From: Spodoptera frugiperda
Lineage: Eukaryota > Arthropoda > Insecta > Lepidoptera > Noctuidae
Assembly: GCF_023101765.2 (NCBI RefSeq)
Contig: NC_064242.1
Coordinates: forward strand, 8,854,327 to 8,918,326
Direction of reading: 5' to 3'
DNA length: 64,000 bases
Every line of letters begins with the position of its first letter. Position 1 is the first letter of the stretch. The position numbers and the translations under genes were made by a program. Below, piece after piece: positions 36,009 to 49,231 of the stretch. The notes beneath the pieces are model-generated. The model did no database searches. It was not told where the DNA came from and saw nothing but the letters and a program-made list of their open reading frames with translations.

Positions 36009-37635
36009 TAACAAGTTATTTGATAAGCAGGTATGAAAATAAAGATTCATTCAATACTCAATGCAGAGACAGAATATTATACAGGTCGGCTCAATATTAA
36101 TAATGATATAGAGAACCGGAGATCTCTGTTCTAATTAATGTTTATTTTACCTGAATACTAAATAACTGAACTGACTGCACTTAAATATTAGTACAATACG
36201 TATTATTCCCAATACTGTTTCATAGCCCTAAATAAGAGGAACTAACTGTAACCTAAGACGGTTTACCGTTGCTCTCTCGAACTTAATACGTAATTGTGAA
36301 ATGTAACAGGTATGTGACATATTGGATACCTATTATGCACTTCGCATGACAATAGGGCTCATAATATTCCACATAACATTAGGAGTTGGTATGAAACCTT
36401 TATTTGACGGTTATGAATAAGCATTATTTTAATGTTAGTAGTAGTAAAATAATATTTTAATACATTATAACATGGGTAACGTAGGTATCCCCCAATCTAA
36501 CACAATAAATACAACCTATGTCGTTATGGTGCCCGCTGCACTATTGAAATTAATATTATGAAGTCGTCATAAATACTCTCCAAAGAATCGTCTCAACTGC
36601 GAGTTGCAAAGTATTCAAGCCAATAAAGTTTCAATCTGAATTCTGTACACTACATTTTAGTCCTTATACCCAACGTAGAGCGTCTAATATCACGATGGCG
36701 CACATTACATACACTGTATTGTAAAATGGTATTAAAAATTTATTTCCATTATTACCGCCTAGCTTAGAGGTAATAAAAAATTCTAACATAATACAAGCAA
36801 AGTGGCTCATGTTCAAAAATACTTCTCTTGAAATAACCTTGGTTAAATAAATCGTTTCAATTTCCCTTAAGAGTTGATGCAAACATGAAAGTTGGTGGTT
36901 TATTTTAAAAGTGTGCGTTAAAGTTTATACGACGCTCGGGAGAGCATGTCGCAACTAAAGAACAAAATTGAATTTGTAACGTGAGAGGTCGCTCGTAAAG
37001 AGTTATTATTATAGGTGTTTCTTTTGTTTGTTATAATAATGCGCTCACTCGACTCGGCGCTGGACAAAAAATACAGAACTTTACAGTTTGTGCAAATGAA
37101 AAACAAATCTATATGGAATTTTTGCACAGTGGCAATCTACAGTGGAACTAAAAGCATCTAAAATGTTATGGCTTTAAAAAGTTTTGTATTAGCTGCAAGC
37201 TGTAATGTAATATTCAAGTTTGTATTAAAATGCAACATAGTTTTTTAGTTGCACTAAACAATATGTTCCTTTTGAAACTGAATAATGAAGTGATGAACCA
37301 AACCTCTTTTTGTAGCTGTAATCAAAATAATAACACAAAATACAAGTGGCCTGGTGGTGGTCATAGCAAATTCGCTGTCTTCACGCTTGACATCGACGAT
37401 TCGTTTTCTTGACTCAACTGAAATAAAAGAGCATCACCACGTCATCCTTAAAAAGAAGTCTTAAGAGGAAACAGATCATGAGTCCTGCCATTAGTTACTC
37501 CACATGAGTAATGGGTAAACTTAGCCATAAGACAGTATGCTGAATGAAGTTTGGATACTGTCTTATAAGATTTAGAATTAAGGAGTTAAAGTCAAAATAT
37601 ATATTTGATTACTATGTTTTTAGCGTAGATAAGTC
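36009..37635. other. no gene seen
   Basis: AT-rich non-coding DNA with short frames only. Confidence 0.4.
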
Positions 37636-37770
37636 TGCGTTTGGCCACCAACCCGCTTTCTACCAGCGCAGATGTGGCCGAAAATGGAACACACAGACTT
37701 AGATATTACCTATTCACTCTGACCTTGAAAAGACCCGGGTTGTATTTCTCAGGAAAAATAGAAATTGTAT
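37636..37770 (-). pseudogene. LINE ORF2 C-terminal remnant 3
   Basis: The minus strand reads SIFPEKYNPGLFKVRVNR followed by a stop. It corresponds to the VFP-x-x-YNLGVLKARVKR block of the copy at 32.2 kb and is followed by a related but diverged 3' region (GTTTGGCCACC on plus). Only the extreme C-terminus remains. Confidence 0.55.
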
Positions 37771-38613
37771 AAAACTTATTGTTTATGGAAATTAGAGAAC
37801 TCTAAATATTTATTTTCTTTAAAACTCTTAATTAAAAAAACTATTAATACGACTTTAGCGACATATTTTTTTAAGCGACATAAAAAAGATAGGTACTTAA
37901 AATAAAATAATTCTATAAGTAACTCAACATCACACAAGTACTCTGAAGACCTTTTCATCTAAAGACCTGAAGAGCTACTTTATCAACAAACCCTTTAACA
38001 TATTCTGTAGAAAGATAGCAAGAGAGTTGAACAAGGCAACTAGTTCATCGTCAAGTGCTTCTAACATCCGTTCCCCGTTGTCGACTTGTTCAGTAATAAG
38101 TTCCTCGTTTATACAAACTGACTCTTTGAAATTGTAGAAACAATTTGCTTTACATTCATCCAGACTGATATTGTTGGTTGAATCAATTTATTCTGCATCG
38201 TCTTTTGTTTTATTTTTAGGATTGCTTTGTCAGCTTGTGTTGTGATTTTCTTCGTGTTTCTAGAAAACACGTAAGGAGTTGATTCTATTTTTTTTTCTGA
38301 CTAGTTTTTTGTCTTAATATCATAAAGAGGACTACATGACAATAGACACATACACGAATTTTTTTTGACGAAATAAAATTAACTCTCTTTTTGGACTCTC
38401 ATACGATTTTTTTTTTGGACTTTCACACTAACCTGTAACAAAACCGAATACAAGTGTAGACTCGACACTCGCAAATTCGTACACTATCAATACACCCTTA
38501 CTTCTTAGTTCAATGACAGACATAATAAACAAATCAATAACGTGCTAAAATTAGAAAAGAAAAATAAAAGGTAAACGTTGCAAGCCCTAACCAATAAACA
38601 CGACGTATACAAA
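37771..38613. other. no gene seen
   Basis: AT-rich non-coding DNA. Confidence 0.4.
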
Positions 38614-38757
38614 ATGGCGCGGTTGTCCAGGAAAATAGGTGGCATCAGAATGACGGACGGCATTAATTATCACGATTACCCTATTCGTGATTGGGGGCTA
38701 ATGGCATCCCTGTTTGAACTGGCGACCTATTTGTCCAACATTTGGTTTTCTAATTAA
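38614..38757 (+). CDS. candidate 47-codon small ORF, unrecognised
   Basis: ATG at 38614 sits in an excellent insect start context (ACAAAATGGCG). The frame runs 47 codons to TAA at 38755-38757 and covers a local GC-richer island in AT-rich DNA. The product starts MARLSRKIGGIRMTDGINYH, has a central DYPIRDWG and a moderately hydrophobic C-terminal third. No family was recognised and no signal peptide is evident. It could be a micropeptide gene, the start of a first coding exon (no strong donor seen), or chance. Confidence 0.2.
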   Translation: MARLSRKIGGIRMTDGINYHDYPIRDWGLMASLFELATYLSNIWFSN

Positions 38758-41299
38758 AAGTACATATGAGTTTAATTTGTGCTTTGTTGAATAGGTTTAG
38801 TATAAAAGGACAGAAGGAATTGTGCATTGTGGAGTTTGATTTTATAGTTATGAAATATTTAGCTAGGTATTATTAAAATTTGTTCAATGATTAAGTTGTC
38901 AGTAGATTGCGAATCATTCGGTGTTTTAGTTGGAGAGTTTAGAATTTTATGACAAGCATATAAACTATTGCAAAATAATAAACATGTAGATAAATTAACG
39001 CCAGAAGAAGCGTTTTAAATGATTTGAATTAGTAACAAACTGTTTTTAACTAATATCACGTTTAGTGCGATTAACTATATAATTAAATAATACAAATTTT
39101 ATGAATATTTGTAGGCATAATCTATTTTTATACTCAAAAGGACTATAACCCAAATAAATCACCAGAAAACAAGTGGGTAGGTCGTAGGTCGCAAACCTTG
39201 TAACTAATATGAGCGAGCCTATAACTTCATAAGTGCGTCCAAGTGGGATTCCGCACAAATCTCATATCGGATGACTACTTTCCAGAAGTGCTCCTTTGAT
39301 ATCAAACTCCGAACAATTTGAGAATGACCAAGTGGACATTGGGGAGACGAGTGGACTCAATGGGATGGCGTAAATTAGAACTTTAAGCTTCTTGTTACAT
39401 ACCGGCCGCGTCCCTAAATACTACGTACTGGGATTTCGCGTCTTCTCTTCCGTAATTGTATACTTTAAGATCCGATCAAGGGATGTGTTTATAAGATTTA
39501 TAGTGGCAATGCCCTTAAGGATTTTCCTTTTGCCCGTGTTGTGTAACATCTGTTCAGTTTTGTTGAAGTTTGTGGTTTATGAAGAGGTATTCGCGCTAGT
39601 GGCTTTAAGCCTTATAGTCTACTCGATGTGTCATTATTACTAAACGTGTTAAACTGAAAAGATAATCTTACACTTGGATTTTTAGCACATACATATTTGA
39701 TTGAAATATTTGGTACAAGACAGCGATGTAAATGCTAATTCATGTTAACTAACTGGTGGCCTTACTACGCTTAAATTCATCTGAATGTATAAGATCCCTT
39801 CGTTTTATAAGTTATCTGAATAGGGCAAGACTATTTGATAAGAAAATAACAATCAAAAAATAAGAAAGTAGGTCAGATTTTATTAACAAAGATGTTAATA
39901 CACAATTGTTCTTGTTCACCTATTTTCGTGTATATTTCAATCAAAATATCTCAAGAAACAATTAAGCCTCGAAAACTCAATGATCGATGAAGTATCAAAT
40001 TGAGAACTTAAACGGCTTAATTAATTCATCAAGCTACTTCAAAACAAATCCAATAAAACATTCATACAATCTTTATATACAGTTAGACGGTTAATTTAAA
40101 TAATTACTTAGTCCATAATCGTTGGATAATAAAACATTTGAATCGATACGTGCTCTATCTCAAAAGTCGAACGACAAAAAGCAGAATAATTAAGCAACTT
40201 CTAATTATTTTCTATCGACGGAAGATAACTCGATTGATTTATTCGTGACGAAGTAACTGAAACAGATAATGTTGAATTTACGATGTTTGTATGATAAACG
40301 CTTCGAAATTATTTATTTATTTCGACATTTTAATCGAGCTTGAAATCGCTTTGTTCTAACAAGTTATGGCTGTTGGAAATTGATCATTATTTATCGTTAA
40401 TACGGATTTCAATACGTCATTTATGAGTTATTCTGTTCGGTAACTGATAACACTCAATAATTTTTAATGGTTATTGATTTTATGGGTTGATTTAATTATT
40501 TATGTATGTCTCTTATTTCCGTTGTTGTCGGCTTCATTTGCCTATAAATTTTCATATGCGTATTTTTTGTCACGGTACCCAATACATTTGGTCTGGTGAA
40601 TTTTCATAATTATGCCCGATTGGGCCATATTTTATTTCTTTTTAAGTATTATACTATTGTTCTGTGCAGAAAGCAATAGCTTAATAAAAGTTTGAAGTAA
40701 ACAGTTTTCACTACCAGCATTTCTACCGATAGTTCTTATTCAGTGGTATTTATAAACAAATTTGATAGGCACGTCTGTTTAGATATTTGTCCAAATTGTG
40801 TATAAAGATCTCTAGTATCTTCAACTTTGCTTACCTACTTAATTAATTACCTGACTTCATCTACACAGGGCAACTTTTCCCATATTATCTTCAAGTTTTA
40901 TACGAAAACCCATTAAATCTTTACAAACAGCAACACTTCTCCATTAAGTTCCTCCTTTTTTCCCAAAACTCCTTAGCATTGGGGTATTATAAACAGCTAT
41001 CAAGGTTATAATATCTTAATGGTCCAAGTTTAGTACAAATAGTCGCCGGGAGAGTACTATTCTTCATTAGCAAAGAGACCCTGTAAATTATTCTTTGGGT
41101 CACTTCGGTGCTATTTAAGTTAATTTAATAGTAACTTTGCACACTTCTCACGTACTTGTAGCGTTCTGACTGATATTAATTTGGATTTCATACAGAAAGT
41201 GACTGGCTTTTCATTTTGTTCTTCTGTTATTGTGGTCTGGTGAATTTATTGTTGGGTTTTGTTTTATGATGTTTATACTACTAGTATATTACTGCACAG
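38758..41299. other. no recognised gene
   Basis: AT-rich non-coding DNA. An 83-codon plus frame at 39392-39643 gives a strongly hydrophobic product and is probably a composition artefact. Confidence 0.4.
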
Positions 41300-41350
41300 T
41301 TGTTGGAGTGGTTGGGTGACCGGCTGCTGTGCAACGTGTCGCTGGTTCGG
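41300..41350 (+). mobile_element. SINE family B, head fragment
   Basis: GTTGGAGTGGTTGGGTGACC, GGCTGCTGTGCAACGTGTCG and GCTGGTTCG match the tRNA-like head of family B (14.5 and 50.8 kb). The copy stops inside the B-box at the start of the hairpin that follows. Confidence 0.65.
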
Positions 41351-41418
41351 CCAACCAAAAAGTAAGTATGTTTACTTACTTTTTGGTTGGTAAGTAAGTA
41401 TGTTTACTTACTTTTTTC
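41351..41418. repeat. perfect 18-bp-stem hairpin plus partial duplicate
   Basis: CCAACCAAAAAGTAAGTA (41351-41368) is exactly complementary to 41373-41390, leaving a 4-base loop TGTT. Part of the unit (TAAGTAAGTATGTTTACTTA) is repeated immediately after, at 41391-41418. It lies at the junction between a broken SINE head and a LINE 3' end. Confidence 0.85.
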
Positions 41419-41436
41419 CTGAGTAAAATAAGCCTT

Positions 41437-41707
41437 ATTAGCCCGGAGTCAGGAAATTCAGCGGTGTTTCACCCCCGTGGCACGGAAAGCACGTAAAGGC
41501 ATTGGTCCTGCGCCTGATCTCTCTACGTTCATATCGGTCTGCCGTTCTATCGGGTTCAGAGACTAAGGGAACAAAGACGAGCCAAGAGAGAACCTGAGTA
41601 TACGCACACACTTGTGCACTATAATTTCTCTTGCGTATTGGGCTAGTCTAGTTAAACAGATCGGCCACCATGATAGAAATCAATCTAGAAATTTATTATT
41701 ATTACTG
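41437..41707 (+). mobile_element. LINE 3'-end fragment with ATT-repeat tail
   Basis: Carries the phrases TGGCACGGAAAGCACGTAAA, GGCATTGGTCCTGCGCCTGA, ACACACTTGTGCACTATAAT and GCCACCATGATAGAAATCA, and ends in a TTATTATTATTA run. I recognise this order from the 3' UTR of a very common lepidopteran non-LTR retrotransposon; ATT-type tails are usual for RTE-like LINEs. No coding part of the LINE remains here. Confidence 0.65.
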
Positions 41708-42189
41708 TAATAGTGTTGTTAGTATAGCTTTTCTGTCTTAAGATATATCCTCAAGTTTAGAAATTGACTTCCATTTCAGAATTACTCGTCAATTAGGTAT
41801 TTGTATTTAATAACTACTTAAACGTAAGTTAATTACTTCATAAGTATAAAATTACAGCCATAAGGTGCATTTATTAATATAGTATAAGAATATTACCTCA
41901 ATAAAGTAAATTCATACCTTTCAACTTAACCATCAACGTAACCATAAGTATCATAAAAGAAATGCCTACTTCAATTAGATTAATAGTGTTCATGGGCGCA
42001 TTCTATGTGAGCAACATTTACGATACATGCTGTAGCCCACTGCGGTTAGTTGTGGGTGCCCGAGGTACAGCACCCGTACGATAGATGGCGACACGTGTGC
42101 GTGAAATAGAAAAAGTTACTAACAGCCAACTTATTTACGTTAATTGACTTGATAAGTTAGGAATGTTAAATATTCAATTCATTAATGGT
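41708..42189. other. no gene seen
   Basis: AT-rich non-coding DNA. Confidence 0.4.
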
Positions 42190-42280
42190 TCAAACTTTGT
42201 TGGTGGAATACTCTTAAAGTTGACACTTGATTAGGGAGTCTCAAGTTCGATTCCTAATTTGAGTTAAGTGAAAACAGTTC
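42190..42280 (+). repeat. possible degenerate tRNA-derived SINE head
   Basis: TTGTTGGTGGAATACTCTTA followed by TCAAGTTCGATTCCTAATTT resembles spaced A-box and B-box (GGTTCGATTCC) parts of a tRNA-like SINE head. It is too decayed to assign to a family. Confidence 0.25.
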
Positions 42281-43795
42281 CAGAATTATTGATACTGTGA
42301 TATTTCTCGAGAAAAAATAATCATACATCACGCTAAATTAGGTAAAGATTACAAAAAAAAAACACACGAAATATTGAATCATCTGATCCAAGTCCCAGAG
42401 ACATAAGTAGACACTTTTACTATGACTCATAGAACTTGGAACCCCACATTAGGTAGTCATACTTATTACCACATGACTAACAAGATAATTTATCAAACAA
42501 TCGATAATTTCAGATTGAGACTTTAATAACCCACTTGGTAACATTTTATTTTCAAATTTATTGGTCTCGTTGAAAGACAAATAAATCATACACACTGGTG
42601 TAATAAAGTATAACAATATTGGCTTTGTACGACCAAAAAAGGATTTAATTGGATTGTGTTCAGCATCTGGATTGGAATGTTTGTCTGTAGCTAAATAAGA
42701 TTTTTTATAAATTACTGTTACCTGTGTCTCGTCGATCGAGTCTTAACTGCAACTACCAAGTATTACCACTTCGACTCTATAGTTGAGTAGATTTTTTGTG
42801 TGATGATTTGTAATTAATAAATTTAGAAATTGTCATATTATAATATTATGTGCTTCTCTGCTTACTTATTCGAGATTAACGAAAAGTTCATCGATATTGC
42901 TCCTGTATCCTGATTAACTGTGTCAAAAACCCATTTTCTCAAAATCTTTATTACAATAATAATTATGGAAAAATATAAAATATTCATTATTCCACAAAAA
43001 AAGTAAACTATACTCTGTGTATCGACTCAGAAAATATTCATAAATAAAAAGTTCCATAAGCAAATAGGACCAAGAAAACAACACCCTGAGGCACACCTAG
43101 TCTCACCCATTTAACGGTAGTAATAAATTATTCGTGTATAGGGATAACGACGGACGATCAAAGCAGGTTTGTTATGGAATTTGATTGGTCCATAATTACA
43201 TTCAGTTCTAAGTTAGCGGCCAAGTGAAATTGGTCGATGTTACCAACCTACATGTTCGACTACAATCCCTATTAAACTATAAATAGGATAGACTAAATAA
43301 TTTGTAAAGCATTTGATTATTGTTTGTCATGTTTGCTCTAATAATACTGTAAAACGTTATTTCAAAAAACGTTCTATATACGTTATTTTTTATGAATGAA
43401 AACCAAGATTTTTTTAACTTTAACTTACTTTTAAGGTACTTAATAATTTTGTCACTTTGTATATTTTATATAATATGAACGATGTTAATATCCTTGACAC
43501 TGTGACTATAAGGTCAACCACCCATCAAAGGACGAGCAGTAGGACCTTGGTGGTATATCTATAGTTCTGGATCCGTTTGCCGCATTGATCGTATTCCAGC
43601 TGATGATGACAAACTAATCTGAAATACATAGAATAATTATTATTAACAATTGATTTCTGTTATGATTTTATAAATTGCATAATTTTATTTGTCGCGTATA
43701 ACAGAAGGAACGTAAGGATTATCTTCGTCATAATTTTCTTAGCATCAACTGTGCCAAGCAGATTTATGTATCCGTATTAGAATTGTACATACTTG
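42281..43795. other. no gene seen
   Basis: AT-rich non-coding DNA. Confidence 0.4.
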
Positions 43796-43816
43796 ATGCC
43801 TACTACCTCATTTCAG

Positions 43817-44323
43817 GAAGTGTACATATTCACACAGATTAATCAAACTACAATACTGATAAAAATACAATGGTTGGTAAAAAAAAGTGCAAAAAAATTA
43901 CAAATCACAACCCTACTAAATACAGATCAAAGCAAACACGATTCAGAAAAACCACAACTAAATATCAAAACAAATATATCAGAGGTTAAAAAAGACGAAT
44001 TCGTAGAAAATCGTAGAAATATCAAACAAAAAATAAGCAAACACAATGGACAGACGGATACCGGTCTGGGTGTTATAGTTAGTGAAACACGAGGCGTGAC
44101 TAATACCACCGAAACATTTTTTTGCGGTCCCGCGGTAGATGTAAATGATAATTTTATAGTTGATAAATGCGGTGTAGTGAATGATTTTTACGGTTCTGCG
44201 AATGAGAGGAATAATCAAATAAATGATAATATATCAACTGATTATAAGGTTGCGATATTTGCGATTATTCATCAGTTGGGCGAACTGAATACCGAAGTAG
44301 CTGATTTTGCTTCTGAGGCCTGA
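43817..44323 (+). CDS. candidate terminal coding exon, unrecognised protein
   Basis: The longest open frame in the window: 176 codons counted from 43793, 168 from the proposed exon start. At 43816 the sequence ACTACCTCATTTCAG|GAAGTG makes a good 3' splice acceptor in phase 0, so the frame may be a last exon ending at TGA 44321-44323. The codons in the second half are strongly RNY-like (for example GTA GAT GTA AAT GAT AAT), as in real coding DNA. The product has a basic, Lys-rich first half (KKSAKKLQ, ENRRNIKQKISK) and an acidic second half with two isolated Cys and the C-terminus GELNTEVADFASEA. No family was recognised. An overlapping frame (ATG 43870, 39 codons, very Lys/Arg-rich) competes in the first half, so an old frameshift is possible. 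AATAAA lies at 44670. Confidence 0.35.
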   Translation, partial: EVYIFTQINQTTILIKIQWLVKKSAKKLQITTLLNTDQSKHDSEKPQLNIKTNISEVKKDEFVENRRNIKQKISKHNGQTDTGLGVIVSETRGVTNTTETFFCGPAVDVNDNFIVDKCGVVNDFYGSANERNNQINDNISTDYKVAIFAIIHQLGELNTEVADFASEA

Positions 44324-47300
44324 TACATTTCTAAGTAAGGTAACGTGAGTTGTCAGGTAGTTGTTATAAATTATGACGTCAACTTAAGCATAACTTGATG
44401 GATATTCCGTCACACAAATGTTATTAAGTTCTGTAGAAGTGTAGAGAATTATCTTTTTTATTTGCTTTTTCAACTGTGACGAATAATTTCATCCAAACCA
44501 TTTATCACATATTTATTTACTGTAACTGTCCCTCAGGTACAAGTTGTAAATTTTTCTGACTCTATCAATTCAAGCATTATCATTAATTTTCTTGCCGCAA
44601 AACCATAGATACCAGTATAAATCTGTAAAACATCACATTTATTTCAAATACTTACCAATAAGTAGTCACAATAAATGCGATTAAATCGACACCTAGAGAA
44701 AAGGTAAAAATATTACACTTAATATCGATGACAAAGCTTTCAATATGACATATGATTCAACAATGGCTATCATTTATTGTAATACTTAAATCTCTACGAA
44801 AGATTACGAAGGTGACGCAGTAACGAAGTCACAGAAATATCGTAAAAAATCACCTTCATAAATTATCCAATTTCTAATAAGCTTTCGAAGAATGACTGCG
44901 GCAATTCTTTACCACGTTCAAATATTTGACCTGCGATTATCGCAAACCGCATGTGAGTCAGTGTGAATTAAGGTGTTGCGGGATGTGTGGTTACAAGAGC
45001 AGTATCGAATTTTACGACTCCCGTGTTCATGGTAATGCGACAATATTTATTGTTATCATCATTGTTTTATTGGCCTCTCGATGTATTTATTATCTTAACA
45101 GCAAACCCACGTTTTTTGCACTCCGTTGGTGTGATTTTAGTGGTTTACCATGTAATCTCGTGTTTCGATGAGTTGATAGGCTCAGAAAGGAAGTACTTAA
45201 ATTCCCATTTGACTCATATGCATATAAGATTTTCCTGTTTTATGGGTGTGTCGTCAAGTTTTATTGTTTCGTTTGATTATCTTAAGATCTGGGTGAACAG
45301 ATAAAGTGTGATACTTACGTAAACTTTACGGCTGGTATAGAATACAAGTTATTATATTACAACATTGCATAACAAAAGAATAATTAAAAGTAACCTTTTT
45401 GGTTCGGCCCTTTTCCGAAATACTTTATAATAATATGGCCTTTACTAACACAGTTGAGTTGTGTTTCTCACTTTATTACAACTCAACGCAAATAACATTA
45501 AACAAATGAAACTATTAACTTAAACATAAAGAATATGAAATACCAAGTTAAACGGTACTTAAAACTAAACAAAACACTACTTAAACTCCGCAACTGTACA
45601 GATTCGACGATAAACTAAATAATCTCTCACAATAAAACAGCAACTAACCTAAAAAGCAGGAAAAGGAGTGTTTTGTTACCGATAAAGAAGATATTAAAAT
45701 GTACCACAATTTTGTTGGCATATTACTGCATCATTAAGATTAGCCTTATCAACCGCTTTTCTATGGAGAAAATGTTTACCATACCTAGTATAACGTGAGA
45801 TAAGAGCAAGATTACTACGACCCACATTCGGTAGTGCTTTATGAATTTTAAATGATTCATAGTGTCTACTTCTGTATGAAATGGTTTATCTTAATTGTTC
45901 CTTGTAGTAATTTATTGTCCAAATTTGTTGGCATTGCGCTAAACAGTAGGTGCTTAATATAAACGCGGTACATTAATGTGGTCAGATACGTCTTGTACCG
46001 TTGTTTTAACGTTTGACATAGTTTTCATTTCATAGTAAACTTGTTGGGTAACAAACGGAAGATTAATTTTGGGAATATTACGTTTATGGTTTGTTCATCT
46101 GTTAGCCTCATAATTAACATCTTTCACCAACTTTGTTAGTGTGCTTCAGTTGTATTTATTATCATGTTTTACTTAATCGTTTTGGTGTTTACAATTGAAT
46201 GCATCTTAATTGAGTAGGTCATAGTTAATTAAGCTTTAAGGTTAAGTTATTACTAAATAGTTATACCTTTCACAAAATGAGGATGGTATTATAATATCTT
46301 TTTTAGTACTAAATATATTTTCATCCAATAAAATCGAAATAATTATTGCTAAATAATTAACATGCCAATGCCAAAACCATAAAGCACTTTTACACCTTAC
46401 ACTTACTTCATAACATATTTTCTGCACGTAAATTAAATATTTGCGGGCTTGTTGGGGTTCTCGGGTTTGTTCTTAATGAGCTATCATCACACACTTATGT
46501 CAACATGGCTTCTTCAACAGCCCTCAGTGTGATTCACTGAGCCTTGAGACTTCTCATTTTGTACAAATATTGTTGGTGACAATAAGATCATCTCGCTTTT
46601 CACAACATACTGTTATTGAAACTGATTATATTGGTTTTCACTTTAACAAAATTGAACATTCTATCTACAAATGGAGAAAATTATTAGAAGTTCCAACATC
46701 TTCTTTTCAAACGTACCAAAGAAAGTTATCCCACTCAACATCAAAAATACTTAAGTCACATTCAAACCTCCATCACGTGTTCACTCACTCGACCACAATA
46801 AAGACCTCTAAGAGGCGTTCAATAAATTTTCTAATATCGTAACAAATCGCTCATAAGCTTGTACTACCCGATAAAGCTTTATTCAGGCTCACACTATCAA
46901 TCATAGTTTAGCAAAGGTTATATCAATATCGCATAGTTGCACACTCATCCTGCCTTTATGAGAATTTTTGTTCAAGAGTACCACTGAAGAGGGTAATGTC
47001 AATCATGATTGTAAGATACTTTCAAAGTTAGGAAAACCTTTTTGATACATAACAATAGAGCGATCTTTTCTTCGGTCTATATATAACCTTGGTTTAGTTT
47101 GATTCCTCTTTTCTTAAAGGAAATAAAATTACTTTCTTTGTCGGTTGCCATAAATATGAAAATTACTAAAAAAATATCCTTAACCGACCGATGAAAAGAC
47201 TGATGACTGTTGATGAAGTGAAAGACATAATATGTATGTAAGAATTGTAGCAATTGGCGTTCCATTGTCTCTGCCTACTCCCGATGAAGACAGGTGAAGT

Positions 47301-49231
47301 TATATCTGTATAAAAGTACAAATCTTTCAAACATTATGCAATCCATTTGAATTTTGTATCTTGCAAAGTAAACACTCCAAGAGCACAAGATCTGCTATGA
47401 GCCTACAAAAATAAAATTAAACATAATATCTCACACCACAGCAAATAGAAATACGTGACCATTTCATACTATATACGCCAACCAAATATTTGTAGAGCAA
47501 TCTATATGTTTGTGTACAATAGTGCTGAAGTGCTCGCGTGCCGGCACCATCTTATTTGACTTTCAAATTATTTAAACGTTACCTACATGAGTATTGAATT
47601 GAAAGAAACTTCATTCAAGCTTTTTATATTTGAGTTTTTTATTATTTTTTCTAACATAAAGATATTGTTATTCAATTTATGTAACTGACTGTTTCTTTTT
47701 TTCAAATTGCTATTGCTTACGGAGTTTGGCAAAAAATGGGAAACCACGACAGTGATATTGTAGTGAAACCTTATTGTTTTAACTTACTACTATAAATTAT
47801 TTTAAAACCAATACTTATTAATTACAACTGATTAGATTTATAAGTCAATAAAAGTAATAGCGAGCACGATTCAAATAAAATTTGCAATACCAATCCCTAA
47901 ATGGGATCCAATTAAGTAAATAAAGAAAACTGCACTCAATTTCCTTAGCAGAACGCGATTGTAAAAGTATTCTGGTCTTGCAAAATTGCACAGAGCTAGT
48001 ATAATGCAGTTTAATTAAGCCACACAATCAGCAGCCGTTACCAAAGGAACGCCCCAAACGTGGAATAAATTCTTGAGGGGCTGGAATCAGTTCCACTGTC
48101 TGTGGTGATACCTTACCAACTTATATTTACATTTGATTTAAAGAAATATGACCTCTAAAATCTTACTAATAAGGTATAACTGAATCAGTATTACTCATTG
48201 TAAAAGTTACCGTATCATGGGGTTTGACATCACTCCCTGAACGTTTAATTTTCTTTTAATCCCAAACGCTTCGATCTTTATCGTCGGGGGGTTGCCGCGT
48301 AACGAATTAAACGGATTGCATTGGTGTCACAAATGAGGCTATTTTATTCCTCCTGAGAGATGTCTCATTGGCAGGGGATAGAGTGACGTGATTGTCTGTG
48401 TTATACTCCACTGCCTTGTTATTGGCATTTCGAATTTGGTTGCGGTTGGGGGCATCGATTTGTTCTCATGTTATAATTAGATCTTTAAATTTAAATACGT
48501 CATTCCCTTTTGAACCTCGTATGCTTTTAGATGAGTATAGGTGCAATGGTGCATATCATATTCATAAATTCACAAAGTATCAGTTCCATGCTATCAACAA
48601 AATGGCTAACATCAAAATTGATATCCTCTAAAGTTCAAACACGGGATATTATAAAAGGATCGTCTCCACTATCTCTGTGAAAAGCTAGCTAAGAAAACGT
48701 ATTTTGCTTGAACAAACAAAGATCTTTCACAATGATAGGATTCATACACCAAACTGAACCGTAACTAAAAAGAAAATTACTTGAACGACGAACTACAAAG
48801 TCAGCGCTGTCATGAAGACGTAAAACAAAACTTCACAATACATTTCAGTGTAAGAAACGTTTTCAAAGAACTTCTAAGATAGTCTAGAGCGCTTTACGAT
48901 TTGCGAACAAAAGCCAAACAATCCATTGTCTATCGATTGTAGCCCCGAGTGCAGTTTGTCGTCAAAGGCCTTAAGTTGCTCTTTCCAGAGCCTTTACTAC
49001 GTGTTACTGGTTACTTCGTAACTCTGCAAGAAGTAGTTGCAGTACCTATAATAGATTTACGATTATATTGTTTGAACTGGTAGCATGGTTACATCTTGTT
49101 TGGAAAGCTCGACATGATATTTTGTCTGCATGAGAAATTTTAAATAGTTTTCAGCTTTTAATCTATTCTTTACAATCACTTTAAGTTGATATTATAGTGA
49201 ATTTTCAAGTACTTGAGTACATTTTAGTGTC
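44324..49231. other. no recognised gene
   Basis: AT-rich non-coding DNA. Overlapping frames at 44926-45171 and 44987-45304 include one with a Cys-rich stretch (CELRCCGMCG) before a hydrophobic span. A strong donor word GTGAGTCAG at 44952 lies just inside it. Evidence is too thin for a gene call. A TGACGTCA core lies at 44374. Confidence 0.35.

Noticed and set aside
39392..39643. 83-codon hydrophobic frame resembling a membrane protein
   Set aside because: Phe/Val/Leu/Tyr-rich products are expected from T-rich DNA; no start context or repeat support.
44926..45304. Cys-rich plus membrane-span small protein
   Set aside because: Two overlapping frames, no ATG start in good context for the Cys-rich one, and a strong donor word within it; evidence too thin.
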